NCBI RefSeq assembly: GCF_003696365.1
Contig: NZ_RFFM01000004.1
Location: forward strand, 186,001 to 250,000
DNA from: Stutzerimonas zhaodongensis
GTDB lineage: Bacteria; Pseudomonadota; Gammaproteobacteria; Pseudomonadales; Pseudomonadaceae
Direction of reading: 5' to 3'
DNA: 64,000 nt
The position numbers and the translations under genes are program-made. Below the pieces are notes generated by a model, which saw only the letters and a list, made by a program, of their open reading frames with translations, was not told where the DNA came from and made no database searches. Below are positions 9,118-18,479 of the stretch, one piece after another. Every line of letters starts with the position of its first letter. The stretch's first letter is position 1.

Positions 9118-9735
9118 TTACGGCAAAACCACCAGATGGTTCGGCAGCTCGTTGCGCTCATGAGTCGCCGGCACGTGTTGTTTGAGCAGCGAACCGCAGG
9201 TTTCGATGCAGGTCAGGAAACCCTCAAGCACCTGGCCGTTGCGCACGTCTTCGGTAAAGGTGTCGACAATCGATTGCCAGACGCTGTCATCGATGCGGCT
9301 GGAGATTCCCTGGTCCACGAGAATTTCCACATAGCGCTCGGCTTCAGAGACAAAGATCAGCATGCCCGTTCCGCCAACGGTGTGATGCAGGTTCAGCTCG
9401 ATGAACTGGCGCCGCGCCAGATTGCAGGCGCGCCAATGGCGAACCGAGCGGGGGATCAGCCGGCTGGTCAGACTCGGAATACGGAAGACTACCGCCAGCA
9501 CGACGAAGGTCAACCATTGCACCAGCAACAGTTGCCAGGCTGCCAGCCATCCCGTGAAGAACAGCAGCGCGCCAGGAAGGATAAGCGCTAGCAGGCTCGC
9601 CCAGAGCAACGGGATGTAGCGGTAGTCATCGGCCTGTGCGGCCAGCACGGTTACCAGTTCGGCATCGGTATCACGCTCGATGCGATCGATCGCCTCGGAT
9701 ACCTGTTTCAGCTCGCTTTCGGACAGTAAGGTCAT
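9118..9735 (-). CDS. TPM-domain membrane protein (second copy of the operon)
   Basis: 205 aa with a split TPM fold: an N-terminal piece (TDAELVTVLAAQADDYRYI), two hydrophobic segments (~43-90), then the conserved C-terminal half with GGTGMLIFVSEAERYVEIL and a predicted amphipathic end. TPM proteins are membrane or thylakoid proteins of poorly known function that usually travel with LemA. It is the last gene of the lemA-TPM-TPM operon, 79 bases after the previous stop. No catalytic claim is made. Confidence 0.8.
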   Translation of the reverse strand: MTLLSESELKQVSEAIDRIERDTDAELVTVLAAQADDYRYIPLLWASLLALILPGALLFFTGWLAAWQLLLVQWLTFVVLAVVFRIPSLTSRLIPRSVRHWRACNLARRQFIELNLHHTVGGTGMLIFVSEAERYVEILVDQGISSRIDDSVWQSIVDTFTEDVRNGQVLEGFLTCIETCGSLLKQHVPATHERNELPNHLVVLP

Positions 9736-9814
9736 TGCGTATTCATCTTCGATGGGTGCTCTCGTTTAGCCGAATTGATCGGCTGGTCATTCGAAACTGG
9801 CGACGTCCAGATCA

Positions 9815-10570
9815 TCACCAGCCACCCGAAGCACCGCCGCCGCCAAAGCCGCCACCGCCGCCGCCGAACCCACCGCCACCAAAGCCGCCTCCGCCGCCCC
9901 GGCCCATGCCACCGAGCAATGCGCCCAGCAACAAGGCGCGTCCGGCACCCCGACCACCACCGCGGCCGCCCCGGCCACCGCCAATCACGAAGATCGCGAC
10001 CAGCATCAGGAAGAAGCCGAGAATCCCCAGCCCACCGGGCTCCTGTGCGCCCATGGGCATGGCCGGCTGCATACCTGCGGTACGCAGGGGATCGCCGCCC
10101 AGCACCTGAATCATTGCGGCAGTGCCCTCGGTGATACCGCGGGTGAAGTCACCCTCACGGAATGCGGGGGTGATGATGCGGTTGATGATGACCGAGGATT
10201 GCGCATCGGTCAGTCGACCTTCCAGACCATAGCCGACTTCTATTCGAACTCGGCGGTCATCGCGAGCGACGATCAGAAGCGCGCCAGTGTCTTCGTCCTT
10301 TTGACCGATCCCCCACTTGCGGCCGAGATCCACGCCATATTCTTCAATACTCCGACCCTGAAGATCGGGCACGGTTACGACCACCACCTGCTCGCCACTC
10401 GCTTGCTCATGGGCAGCAAGCATGCTGGTGAGGCGCGCTTCGGCCTGGGTGTCCAGTAGCTCGGCCTGGTCAACCACCCTGCCGGTCAGTGCAGGTAGCT
10501 CGACCTCCTGTGCACCAGCACCACTTGCCCAGATGAGCAGCGCGAGGATCAGCGTAAGCGGACGCGTCAT
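9815..10570 (-). CDS. YgcG-family TPM-domain protein with glycine-rich tail
   Basis: 251 aa: a signal peptide (cleavage near ASGAGA), a TPM domain (~26-150, with VVVVTVPDLQGRSIEEY and RVRIEVGYGLEGRLTDA), a hydrophobic helix (LGILGFFLMLVAIFVIGGG, ~180-198) and a very glycine-rich C-terminus ending GGGASGGW. The plus-strand reading of this tail is proline-rich and is an artefact. Its ATG overlaps the lemA stop by four bases (ATGA, 10567-10570), so translation is coupled. The LemA-TPM pair is common across bacteria and is thought to act at the envelope. Confidence 0.88.
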   Translation of the reverse strand: MTRPLTLILALLIWASGAGAQEVELPALTGRVVDQAELLDTQAEARLTSMLAAHEQASGEQVVVVTVPDLQGRSIEEYGVDLGRKWGIGQKDEDTGALLIVARDDRRVRIEVGYGLEGRLTDAQSSVIINRIITPAFREGDFTRGITEGTAAMIQVLGGDPLRTAGMQPAMPMGAQEPGGLGILGFFLMLVAIFVIGGGRGGRGGGRGAGRALLLGALLGGMGRGGGGGFGGGGFGGGGGGFGGGGASGGW

Positions 10571-11175
10571 TGAAACTGCACTTGCGGCGCCTGGTCAGCG
10601 TTCTCGGCCGTGGCCTCGAAGTTCTCGCGGATCGGCATGTCGCTATACATCAGGCTGTGCCAGATACGACCGGGGAAGGTGCGAATTTCAGTGTTGTAGC
10701 GCTCGACTGCGGCAATGAAATCCCGGCGGGCCACGGCGATGCGGTTCTCCGTGCCTTCGAGCTGCGATTGCAAGGCAAGAAAGTTCTGATTGGATTTCAG
10801 GTCCGGGTAACGCTCGGACACCGCCATCAAACGGCTCAAGGCGCCGGTCAGCTGGTTCTGCGCTTGCTGGAATTGCTGCAGTTTCTGCGGATCATCGAGA
10901 TCGTCCGCGCTGAGCTGAATCGAGGTGGCGCGTGAACGAGCTTCGATGACCGCCGTCAGCGTCTCCTGCTCCTGGCGGGCAAAACCTTTGACCGTCTCGA
11001 CCAGGTTGGGAATGAGATCGGCGCGACGCTGGTACTGGTTCTCCACCTGCGACCAGGCCGACTTCACCTGCTCATCGTATTGAGGAATGTTGTTGATGCC
11101 GCAACCTGCCAGCAGCCAGGACATGAACAGGACAACCGTCAGTTGCCAGGTGAATCGATAACGCTGCGTCTGCAT
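10567..11175 (-). CDS. lemA: LemA-family lipoprotein
   Basis: 202 aa from ATG 11175; a TTG six codons upstream is less likely. The N-terminus is a lipoprotein signal ending LLAGC, followed by the LemA helical bundle with YQRRADLIPNLVETVKG, the strongest family signature, and long heptad-like helices. It is first gene of the operon with the two TPM genes. LemA proteins are anchored at the membrane and their biochemical role is unclear. Confidence 0.9.
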   Translation of the reverse strand: MQTQRYRFTWQLTVVLFMSWLLAGCGINNIPQYDEQVKSAWSQVENQYQRRADLIPNLVETVKGFARQEQETLTAVIEARSRATSIQLSADDLDDPQKLQQFQQAQNQLTGALSRLMAVSERYPDLKSNQNFLALQSQLEGTENRIAVARRDFIAAVERYNTEIRTFPGRIWHSLMYSDMPIRENFEATAENADQAPQVQFQ

Positions 11176-11304
11176 GATTCGCTCGTCCGCCAATATGTGA
11201 GTACATCCATAGGGATGGCCGAACGGCGAGAGAGTTCAGCTTATGCGTACGAGCCGGCCCGTTTCGAGCGACGGCTGAGGTGATATGACTGCGTCCTTGC
11301 ACAT

Positions 11305-11455
11305 GATCGCCAGCAAGCTGGCTCCTACATCAAGAGCGCTCCCGACTACCAGGGTCCAAGGTCCAGGGTCGGCTTGCTGGCGAAGGCTCAAAACGGGATC
11401 TACAGGTTTAAGTGCAGGCCGGAGGTTTTTCGTGGGAGCCAGCTTGCTGGCGATC
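11305..11455. repeat. Pair of inverted REP elements (REPIN)
   Basis: GCCAGCAAGCTGGCTCCTAC begins at 11309 and its inverted counterpart GTGGGAGCCAGCTTGCTGGC begins at 11433, with a partial copy (GGCTTGCTGGCGAAGGCTC) at 11371-11389. This arrangement of REP palindromes in opposite orientation is typical of pseudomonad REPINs. It fills the gap between lemA and gcdG (11176-11481), in which I see no gene. Confidence 0.85.
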
Positions 11456-11481
11456 AGCCGGAGCCGCATCGCTGGAACGAT

Positions 11482-12705
11482 TCAGATCACACCGGATTGC
11501 CGCAAGGACAAAATCTTGTCGAAACTCAACCCCAACACGTTCTGCAGGACCGCTTCGCTGTGCTCGCCAAGCAGCGGAGGCGCTTTGCGGTATTCGACTG
11601 GCGTCCCGGAAAGACGGATCGGGCTGGCGACCTGCGGCACGGTCCCGGAGAGCGGATGTGACATGTCCACCCTCAGTCCACGCGCTTGTACCTGCGGATC
11701 GGCAAATACTTGAGCCAGATCGTTGATCGGCCCGCAGGGCACCCCAGCCTGCTCCAGGAGCGTGACCCACTCAGCCGTGGTACGGAATACCGTGACCTGA
11801 CGGATCATCGGAACCAGTTCCTTGCGATGGGCGACACGCGCCTTGTTGCTGGCGAAACGTGGATCACTTGCCCACTCCGGATGCCCGGCAGCCTCGGCGA
11901 ATTTACGGAACTGCCCGTCGTTGCCGATGGTTAGGATGATGTCTCCGTCAGCAGTGGGGAAATCCTGATAGGGCACGATATTCGGGTGAGCATTGCCCAT
12001 TCGCTTGGGCGCGACGCCCGTGGTCAGGTAGTTCATCGCCTGATTCGCCAGACAGGCCACCTGCACGTCCAGCAGCGCCAGCTCGACATGCTGCCCTACG
12101 CCTGTCTGCTCGCGACTGTTGAGCGCAGCGAGTACGCCGACGGTGGCGTAAAGCCCGGTCAGGATATCAGTCAGCGCGACGCCGACCTTGACCGGCCCGG
12201 CGCCCTCTTCCTCCTCGGCGCGTCCGGTCAGGCTCATCAACCCGCCGAGGCCCTGGATCATGAAGTCGTAACCGGCACGATTCGCGTAGGGGCCGTCGCT
12301 GCCGAAACCGGTGATCGAACAGTAGATCAACTTGGGATTGATGGCTTTCAGGCTTTCATAGTCCAGCCCGTAAGCCGCCAGCCCGCCTACCTTGAAGTTC
12401 TCCAGCAGCACATCGCAGTGTTCCACCAGTTCGCGAATGATCCGCTGGCCTTCTGGCTGGGTGAAATCCAGAGTCAGCGACTGCTTGTTGCGGTTGGCTG
12501 ACAGGTAATACGCCGCTTCCGATGTGTCTGCGCCCAGGTCGTCCTTCAGATACGGCGGCCCCCAGTGACGGGTGTCGTCGCCGGTGCGCGGACGCTCGAC
12601 CTTGATCACATCAGCGCCCAGGTCGCCGAGTATCTGCCCGGCCCAGGGGCCGGCGAGCACGCGCGACAGGTCGAGGACGCGGATATGAGAAAGGGCGCCA
12701 GGCAT
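11482..12705 (-). CDS. gcdG: Glutarate CoA-transferase, CaiB/BaiF (family III)
   Basis: 407 aa, normal length for a family III CoA-transferase. The N-terminal motif IRVLDLSRVLAGPWAGQ and the DLGADVIKVERP segment are diagnostic. The catalytic Asp is expected in AGYDFMIQG (about residue 147). Next to gcdH and a LysR regulator, it most probably moves CoA from succinyl-CoA to glutarate, feeding glutaryl-CoA into GcdH during lysine and glutarate catabolism. It follows gcdH by 123 bases on the same strand and is probably co-transcribed. Confidence 0.9.
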   Translation of the reverse strand: MPGALSHIRVLDLSRVLAGPWAGQILGDLGADVIKVERPRTGDDTRHWGPPYLKDDLGADTSEAAYYLSANRNKQSLTLDFTQPEGQRIIRELVEHCDVLLENFKVGGLAAYGLDYESLKAINPKLIYCSITGFGSDGPYANRAGYDFMIQGLGGLMSLTGRAEEEEGAGPVKVGVALTDILTGLYATVGVLAALNSREQTGVGQHVELALLDVQVACLANQAMNYLTTGVAPKRMGNAHPNIVPYQDFPTADGDIILTIGNDGQFRKFAEAAGHPEWASDPRFASNKARVAHRKELVPMIRQVTVFRTTAEWVTLLEQAGVPCGPINDLAQVFADPQVQARGLRVDMSHPLSGTVPQVASPIRLSGTPVEYRKAPPLLGEHSEAVLQNVLGLSFDKILSLRQSGVI

Positions 12706-12828
12706 GGGGTGAAGCCTCGAGATTCAAGTGAGCGTTGCGTGGATCGGGCGCGTAACCGACGCTTTTATCCATCCACCACATGGGTTTGAAGTGGATGAAC
12801 GAAGCGCCATTCACCTTTATGGGCAGGG

Positions 12829-14010
12829 TTAGAAGAACGCCTGGATGCCGGTCTGCGCGCGACCGAGAATCAGCGCATGCACATCGTGAGTGCCTTCGTA
12901 AGTGTTGACCACCTCAAGGTTGACCAAATGCCGCGCTACACCGAACTCGTCGCTGATGCCGTTGCCGCCGAGCATGTCGCGGGCAAGGCGCGCCACGTCC
13001 AGGGCCTTGCCGCAACTGTTGCGCTTCATGATGGAGGTGATTTCAACAGCAGCGGTGCCTTCGTCCTTCATCCGGCCGAGGCGCAGACAACCTTGCAGGG
13101 CCAAGGTGATCTCAGTCTGCATGTCGGCCAGCTTCTTCTGGATCAGCTGATTGGCGGCCAGCGGACGACCGAACTGCTGACGATCGAGCACATACTGACG
13201 CGCGGTTTGCCAGCAGAACTCGGCAGCGCCCATCGCTCCCCAGCTGATGCCGTAACGGGCAGAGTCCAGACAGGTGAAGGGGCCGCGCAGGCCACGCACA
13301 TCAGGAAACGCGTTCTCTTCCGGGCAGAACACGTTGTCCATCACGATCTCGCCGGTGATCGACGCGCGCAGGCCGACCTTGCCGTGAATCGCAGGCGCGC
13401 TAAGGCCTTCCCAGCCTTTCTCCAGCACGAAACCGCGAATGGCACCCTCATCATCCTTGGCCCACACCACGAAGACATCGGCGATCGGGCTATTGGTGAT
13501 CCACATCTTGGCACCAGACAGGCGATAGCCCCCGTCGACCTTCTTGGCACGCGTGACCATGGAGCCCGGGTCGGAACCGTGGTTCGGTTCGGTCAGGCCA
13601 AAGCAGCCGATGAATTCACCGCTGGCCAGCTTGGGCAGGTACTTCTGCTTGGTTTCTTCATTGCCGAATTCGTTGATCGGCACCATGACCAGGGAAGACT
13701 GCACGCTCATCATCGAGCGATAGCCTGAGTCGATGCGCTCGACTTCCCGAGCGATCAGGCCGTAGCACACATAGTTCAGCCCGCTGCCGCCATAGGCCTC
13801 AGGGATGGTCGCGCCAAGCAAGCCGGTATCACCCATCTCCCGGAAAATCGCCGCATCAGTGCGCTCATGGCGGAAGGCTTCCAGCACCCGTGGTGCCAGT
13901 TTGTCGGCAGCGAACTGCTGGGCACTGTCACGCACCATGCGCTCTTCATCGGTGAGCTGCTGATCGAGCAGCAGCGGGTCGATCCAGTTGAAGCTTGCTT
14001 TGCCGGCCAT
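12829..14010 (-). CDS. gcdH: Glutaryl-CoA dehydrogenase
   Basis: 393 aa, acyl-CoA dehydrogenase fold. The start at 14010 ([19 protein letters not shown]) is chosen because AGAGGA precedes it by about 6 bases. FAD and substrate motifs are intact ([34 protein letters not shown]), and the catalytic Glu lies in [12 protein letters not shown] near the C-terminus. It oxidises and decarboxylates glutaryl-CoA to crotonyl-CoA, passing electrons to ETF. It is divergent from gcdR with a 184-bp shared promoter region. Confidence 0.95.
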   Translation of the reverse strand: MAGKASFNWIDPLLLDQQLTDEERMVRDSAQQFAADKLAPRVLEAFRHERTDAAIFREMGDTGLLGATIPEAYGGSGLNYVCYGLIAREVERIDSGYRSMMSVQSSLVMVPINEFGNEETKQKYLPKLASGEFIGCFGLTEPNHGSDPGSMVTRAKKVDGGYRLSGAKMWITNSPIADVFVVWAKDDEGAIRGFVLEKGWEGLSAPAIHGKVGLRASITGEIVMDNVFCPEENAFPDVRGLRGPFTCLDSARYGISWGAMGAAEFCWQTARQYVLDRQQFGRPLAANQLIQKKLADMQTEITLALQGCLRLGRMKDEGTAAVEITSIMKRNSCGKALDVARLARDMLGGNGISDEFGVARHLVNLEVVNTYEGTHDVHALILGRAQTGIQAFF

Positions 14011-14194
14011 GGGTGGTCCTCTTGTCGTAGACGATGAACCGGGCCCTTGGCCCGGTGCAGCATTCGGATGGGTTGATCCTAGAAGCTGCAGCGGCAACCA
14101 GCAAACGAGTAATTCGCAACAACCTGTGCGCTTTACTCACTCCGAGCTATGCTCAAGCTAGTGAATACCAAACTATTAGTGAGGCAGTCGCATA
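14011..14194. promoter_or_regulatory. Divergent gcdH / gcdR promoter region
   Basis: The 184-bp gap separates gcdH from its LysR regulator and is the expected site of GcdR binding. AT-rich, partly dyad sequence at about 14150-14183 (AGTGAATACCAAACTATTAG) is the best candidate, but no exact LysR box can be fixed by eye. Confidence 0.4.
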
Positions 14195-15115
14195 ATGCGT
14201 CGCAAGATCCCCAGCACCGCCGCGCTCATCGCCTTTGAGGCAGCCGCGCGCCACCAGAGCTTTACCCGCGCCGCCGAAGAGCTGGCGTTGACTCAAAGCG
14301 CAATCTGCCGACAGATCGGCGGGTTGGAAGAATTCCTCGGACTGGAGCTGTTCCGCCGCTCCCGCCGCGGCGTGAAACTGACCGAGGCCGGGCAGTCCTA
14401 TGCCAGGCGTGTCGCCACCCAGCTTGATGCGGTAGAGCGCGATACGCTGTCGGTGATGGGTCAGCAGGGTGCGCAGACAATCGAACTGGCGATCGTGCCG
14501 ACCTTTGGCACGCAGTGGTTGCTGCCCCGGCTGCGGCAGTTCCAGGCGCTGCATCCTGAGATCACGGTGAACCTGACCAACCGTACCCGCCCTTTTCTGT
14601 TCGCCGATACCGAATTCGATGCAGCGATCTATTTCGGTGATGGCGACTGGTCCGGCACCGTCGCCCATCCATTGATGCCAGAACAATTGCTGCCCGTCTG
14701 CAGCCCGGCCCTGCTGGACGATGCGACCGAGCTTACGCCACACGGCATTGCCGAAATGCCGTTGCTGCAGCAGACCACGCGCCCCTATGCCTGGCGGCAG
14801 TGGTTCGATTCGCTGGGGCTGAAAGTCGCACGCGACATGACCGGCCCCCGCCTGGAGCTGTTCTCCATGCTGGCCCAGGCCGCCGAACACCGGATGGGCG
14901 TTGCGCTGATCCCACCTTTCCTCATACAGCGAGAACTCGCCGAAGGACGACTGGTAATCGCAAACACTCACTCCTATCGCCAAGTAGGTCAGGCCTACCA
15001 TTTGATGATCCCGGAACGCCGAGTGGAGTCCTCTGCCATGCATGTCTTGCGTGACTGGCTGCTGGACGAAGCACGTGCCTGGATGGCGCAGCAGGATAGG
15101 AACGAACCGCACTGA
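14195..15115 (+). CDS. gcdR: LysR-family regulator of glutarate catabolism
   Basis: 306 aa with an N-terminal winged helix (SFTRAAEELALTQSAICRQI) and a C-terminal periplasmic-binding-like effector domain. GAGG precedes the ATG. Its divergent position beside gcdH matches the GcdR activator known in other pseudomonads, which responds to glutarate. It resembles the GcvA-like branch of LysR proteins. The effector is inferred from context. Confidence 0.88.
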   Translation: MRRKIPSTAALIAFEAAARHQSFTRAAEELALTQSAICRQIGGLEEFLGLELFRRSRRGVKLTEAGQSYARRVATQLDAVERDTLSVMGQQGAQTIELAIVPTFGTQWLLPRLRQFQALHPEITVNLTNRTRPFLFADTEFDAAIYFGDGDWSGTVAHPLMPEQLLPVCSPALLDDATELTPHGIAEMPLLQQTTRPYAWRQWFDSLGLKVARDMTGPRLELFSMLAQAAEHRMGVALIPPFLIQRELAEGRLVIANTHSYRQVGQAYHLMIPERRVESSAMHVLRDWLLDEARAWMAQQDRNEPH

Positions 15116-15291
15116 AATGCCGTCGCCATCCTGAATTCAGCAGGGCCGACCCTGCGCTTTGTGAACCGGCAACTTGAATCGACGCCGGCGGTAGTTCTTA
15201 CTGGCCCCCGCGCCGGGACCAACAGGATGTAGCTCGCCGGCGCCTGTCATCCAGATCACCCAGCCTCATTCAGCCAAGGAAAGGTAGAAGC

Positions 15292-16844
15292 ATGAGCGGA
15301 TACGTCCCCAACACCCCCCAGGCGAAGCGCGAAGCCGAGCTGCGCAATGTCGAGCCGGCCGATATCCACGCCCAACACTGGGCCGAATACGAACGCCATG
15401 CCAAGCAACCGGCGAAGCCAGCCGAAAAGATAAAACTGGCCCTGCGCATCGGCGTGTTCTTCGATGGCACCGGCAACAATGCGACCAATACTGCGCTAGG
15501 TATCGCATGCGGGGCGCATCATCCTGTGCGAAAAGAAGATCTCGACTCTGCCTGCAAGCCCTATATGGCTGACCCAGATAGTAGTTATGGGAACGATGTA
15601 ACCAAGTTCGTAAATTGATGGAGCTGTACATTGAAAGCGCCAGCCCCGAGGGCGATGGCCCGCAAAAACAGCTTTCACGCAAGATCTATGTCGACGGAAT
15701 CGGTACTGAGGCCGGCACGGAGGACAGCTTCCTAGGTGCGGGGATGGGTCGTGGCGAGACCGGGGTAAAAGGCTGCGTGCAGAAGGCATTCACTTTGATC
15801 GCATCCGCCGTGACGCGAGCCGTCTCAGAAAACCCCGATTGCACAATCAGCTCGCTGACGTTCGACACTTTCGGATTCAGTCGGGGAGCTGCGGCCTCAA
15901 GGCACTTTGCCAACGAAATTGTTAAAGGACTACAGGGGCCGTTGAGGAGCATTCTCCAAGACACTACCAGACGTTTCGCTCCGGGTTTCATAGAGCGATA
16001 CCAGTACGGTATCGACGTGGGGTTCATTGGCTTGTTCGACACTGTCGCATCAGTTGGCGGACTAGCCAATTTGGGAAATATTCGAAGTGCCATTACGCCC
16101 TGGGTCAACCTCTACTTGCCCCGCAAGTACTTCAAACATGTGGTACATCTCGTTGCCCGAGACGAAGTGCGCGCCAACTTCCCTTTAAGCCGAGTCAAGC
16201 CAGACCACCCAGAGTTAACTCTGCCAGGAGCTCATTCAGACATTGGAGGCGGCTACCTTCACGAGGCAGAAGAGTGCGTACTTGTCAGTCCCATGCAGGC
16301 ATTGACGGTAAACGTAGGAATCGATGTCCGAACAACTTCTATCTATAAAGAAGCAGAAACTGCCATGAAGCGCCTTGTTGCTAAAGGTTGGGCTCCTTCC
16401 AGTCTGGAGATAGTCACTCCGGCGCCGCAGCTCCTGCCCCGAGATTTGCAAGACCGATTAGCGCCACGGCAACAGAGGGTCTATGCCGGCCTGCAACTCA
16501 AACGCTCCGTTAGTGGGGCGCTTTCGAGAGTATATCTACGAGTGATGTACCAACTAGCTAAACGCGCAGGGGTACGCTTCGATGCGATGGACGAGCACAA
16601 CCCCAATTATTCGCTCCCGAACGAGCTACAGTCGATTTGCGAACGCTTTTGCAAGGGCGACTACAGCACAACCTCCGATGAGGACGAGCTTCTGAGAAGT
16701 CGATATATCCATGTCTCTGCCCACTGGAACAACCCGCTCGGCAAACTGACGCATGACGGCGCTAAGCTGGTTTACATCAATGCCCCCGATACGGACGGGA
16801 TTCGTCGACAGCATCCCCACGAACCTGAATGGACTCTACTGTGA
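15292..16844 (+). pseudogene. Tle1-type (DUF2235) type VI secretion phospholipase effector, single frameshift
   Basis: Two frames together make a ~517-aa DUF2235 lipase. The first (15292-15618) carries the N-terminal RIGVFFDGTGNN motif. The second (from ~15606, stop 16842-16844) carries the nucleophile elbow GFSRGA, the Asp in GLFDTVAS, and AHSDIGGGY with VHLVARDEVRANFPL. A one-base deletion near 15604-15606 explains the break: adding a base restores a reading like TNVRKLMELYIES. Tle1 enzymes cleave membrane phospholipids in the periplasm of rival cells. No vgrG, PAAR or T6SS gene is nearby, so this is an orphan effector. The second half is more AT-rich than its neighbours, suggesting transfer. 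It may be inactivated or a sequencing error. Confidence 0.82.
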
Positions 16845-17503
16845 TGAAGCTATTGGCGGCCCTTGCAAGCACCCTATTTTTATTTGGTTGTCAGATTGCC
16901 GGTCCGTTAACGGCCGAGCCGGACCCAAAGACCCCATGGTGGAGCCTAGAGTTTGCTGCTCCCCTCTATATGACCGGCTGGGTCAAGGCGAGCGTCGTAG
17001 AGGACGTGCAAGGAAAGCTCTTCAATCATGGCAGCGCTGGGGTGATTGGAAGCGGCGATTATGGAAATAAAAGAGAAGTAGCCAAGGGTTGGCCTAAGGG
17101 ACTAGCAGGCAGCGGAATACGTACCGTCGAAGGGGCAAATCTGCCTAAGCGGATCTACGTACGATGGCAGTCGGTGGTGGAGCCTCAGACGTATCACGCG
17201 TGGATTGATATTCCCGAGCAAGCTAGAACGATTATGTACGAGTCAACTCACCGCCTATGCCCGGAAGCACCACAGCGGAAAGTAAGCCAGATAGCCTCGT
17301 TACACCTAGGCTTGGCCCCAGGTGGGATTATCCAGGTTTGGGTACGAGACCAGTGTCATGAGCCAATAAAAGTTGCCCGCGGCAAAGCTGAGATAGAACC
17401 ACTCGGACCACATCTCGGAAAGTCCGATGGAAACTACTATCCGCAACCTGAAGCCTCGAAGCGCTACGTAGATCGGTTCGGCATTCCCTATGGAAGCTGG
17501 TAG
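16844..17503 (+). CDS. DUF2931-like lipoprotein, probable immunity protein to the adjacent Tle1 lipase
   Basis: 219 aa from ATG 16844, which overlaps the effector stop by one base (TGATG). A lipoprotein signal (KLLAALASTLFLFGC) predicts export and lipid anchoring. The WWSLEFAAPLYMTGWVKASVV segment resembles DUF2931 proteins, which are often found beside DUF2235 effectors. A periplasm-facing lipoprotein is the right place to neutralise a periplasmic phospholipase, so an immunity role is the best inference. An intact immunity gene next to a broken effector gene is a common decay state. Confidence 0.7.
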   Translation: MKLLAALASTLFLFGCQIAGPLTAEPDPKTPWWSLEFAAPLYMTGWVKASVVEDVQGKLFNHGSAGVIGSGDYGNKREVAKGWPKGLAGSGIRTVEGANLPKRIYVRWQSVVEPQTYHAWIDIPEQARTIMYESTHRLCPEAPQRKVSQIASLHLGLAPGGIIQVWVRDQCHEPIKVARGKAEIEPLGPHLGKSDGNYYPQPEASKRYVDRFGIPYGSW

Positions 17504-17534
17504 ATGCGACCGGACTAGGCAGCGCGCTCGTGGA

Positions 17535-17921
17535 TCAAGCCGCCTCGACCTTCTTCTTCCGCGGCTTTAGATACTTGGTCAACCCCTGAAACCACATCAC
17601 CAATGCAGGGTTGCCCTGGATCTGAATATCCTTGTTCTGAATCCCTTGCATGAAGGCGAGCTGCTTGTTCTTGGCGTTCATCGTATCGAAACCGAAGGCG
17701 CTGTCCTTGAAGCCGATAGCGAATGCTGGCTCGTTTACTGGGCCGCCATGGCTGGTGACGCGCTGATCCTTGACTCTGTAATGCCGGGCAACCTTGCCGT
17801 CTAGCGTATGCAGCTGGAAGGTCAGGTCTTTATCGCCGAGTTGTTTTTGAAAGTCAGGGTTGGTGCGGCTGGCCTTGGTCATCAGCCGACCAAGCATCCA
17901 GAGAAGAAAGCGAAATTTCAT
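17535..17921 (-). CDS. SCP2-like sterol/lipid-carrier domain protein
   Basis: 128 aa. The core (DLTFQLHTLDGKVARHYRVKD... FAIGFKDSAFGFDTMNA... FMQGIQNKDIQIQGNPALVM) has the pattern of a stand-alone SCP2 domain that binds hydrophobic ligands. There is a lysine-rich tail (PRKKKVEAA). No signal peptide is clear; the first 14 residues are hydrophobic and may associate with membrane. It converges with the immunity-like gene and its ligand is unknown. Confidence 0.7.
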   Translation of the reverse strand: MKFRFLLWMLGRLMTKASRTNPDFQKQLGDKDLTFQLHTLDGKVARHYRVKDQRVTSHGGPVNEPAFAIGFKDSAFGFDTMNAKNKQLAFMQGIQNKDIQIQGNPALVMWFQGLTKYLKPRKKKVEAA

Positions 17922-18057
17922 GATTGGCCGACCATTGGCGAGAAAACCGGCATTGTAGCGGCTGCCCCGAACGGGGAAAGCAGGAGAACAGAGGGGTCTG
18001 GAGTGGACTGTCCAGTCAGGCTGGCCCGGAGCCTGGCGGCCCCGGGCAGACGCAGAT

Positions 18058-18330
18058 TCAGTTGATCGCGTCTTTCAACATCTTTCCCGGCTTGAATGCT
18101 ACGGTGTTGCTGGCCTTGATGGTGACGGGCTCACCCGTCTGAGGATTCTTGCCCGTACGAGCGCCACGATGACGTTGCAAAAAGGTGCCAAAACCAACCA
18201 GGGTCACGCTGTCCTTGCGGTTCAACGCGTTGGTGATTTCATCAAGTACAGCATTGAGTACACGATTGGCCTGATCCTTGGTGAGATCAGCCTTTTCGGC
18301 GATGGCGGCGGCGAGTTCCGGTTTGCGCAT
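18058..18330 (-). CDS. HU-family nucleoid DNA-binding protein
   Basis: 90 aa, the standard HU length, with GFGTFLQRHRGARTGKNPQT followed by the typical DNA-binding arm ending EPVTIKASNTVAFKPGKML. It matches the HU paralogue beside the rubredoxin genes in P. aeruginosa. It bends and compacts DNA as a dimer. It lies 149 bases after the rubredoxin reductase stop and probably has its own promoter. Confidence 0.93.
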   Translation of the reverse strand: MRKPELAAAIAEKADLTKDQANRVLNAVLDEITNALNRKDSVTLVGFGTFLQRHRGARTGKNPQTGEPVTIKASNTVAFKPGKMLKDAIN

Positions 18331-18479
18331 AATTGGCCTCTACGACTTTATTGTTTTTGTGCTTGCTGTTCTCCGAACAGCATCCCGGCGCGCCGCAGCA
18401 GCTCTACGTTGCGGCAGCGCCTCGGGCAGCATGGCACGCTGCTAGCACTCGCGCCAGTCCCCGCCACTTGTTTGCTAAA

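Noticed and set aside
9636..10109. Proline-rich plus-strand frame
   Set aside because: It is the reverse reading of the glycine-rich tail of the YgcG-type protein.
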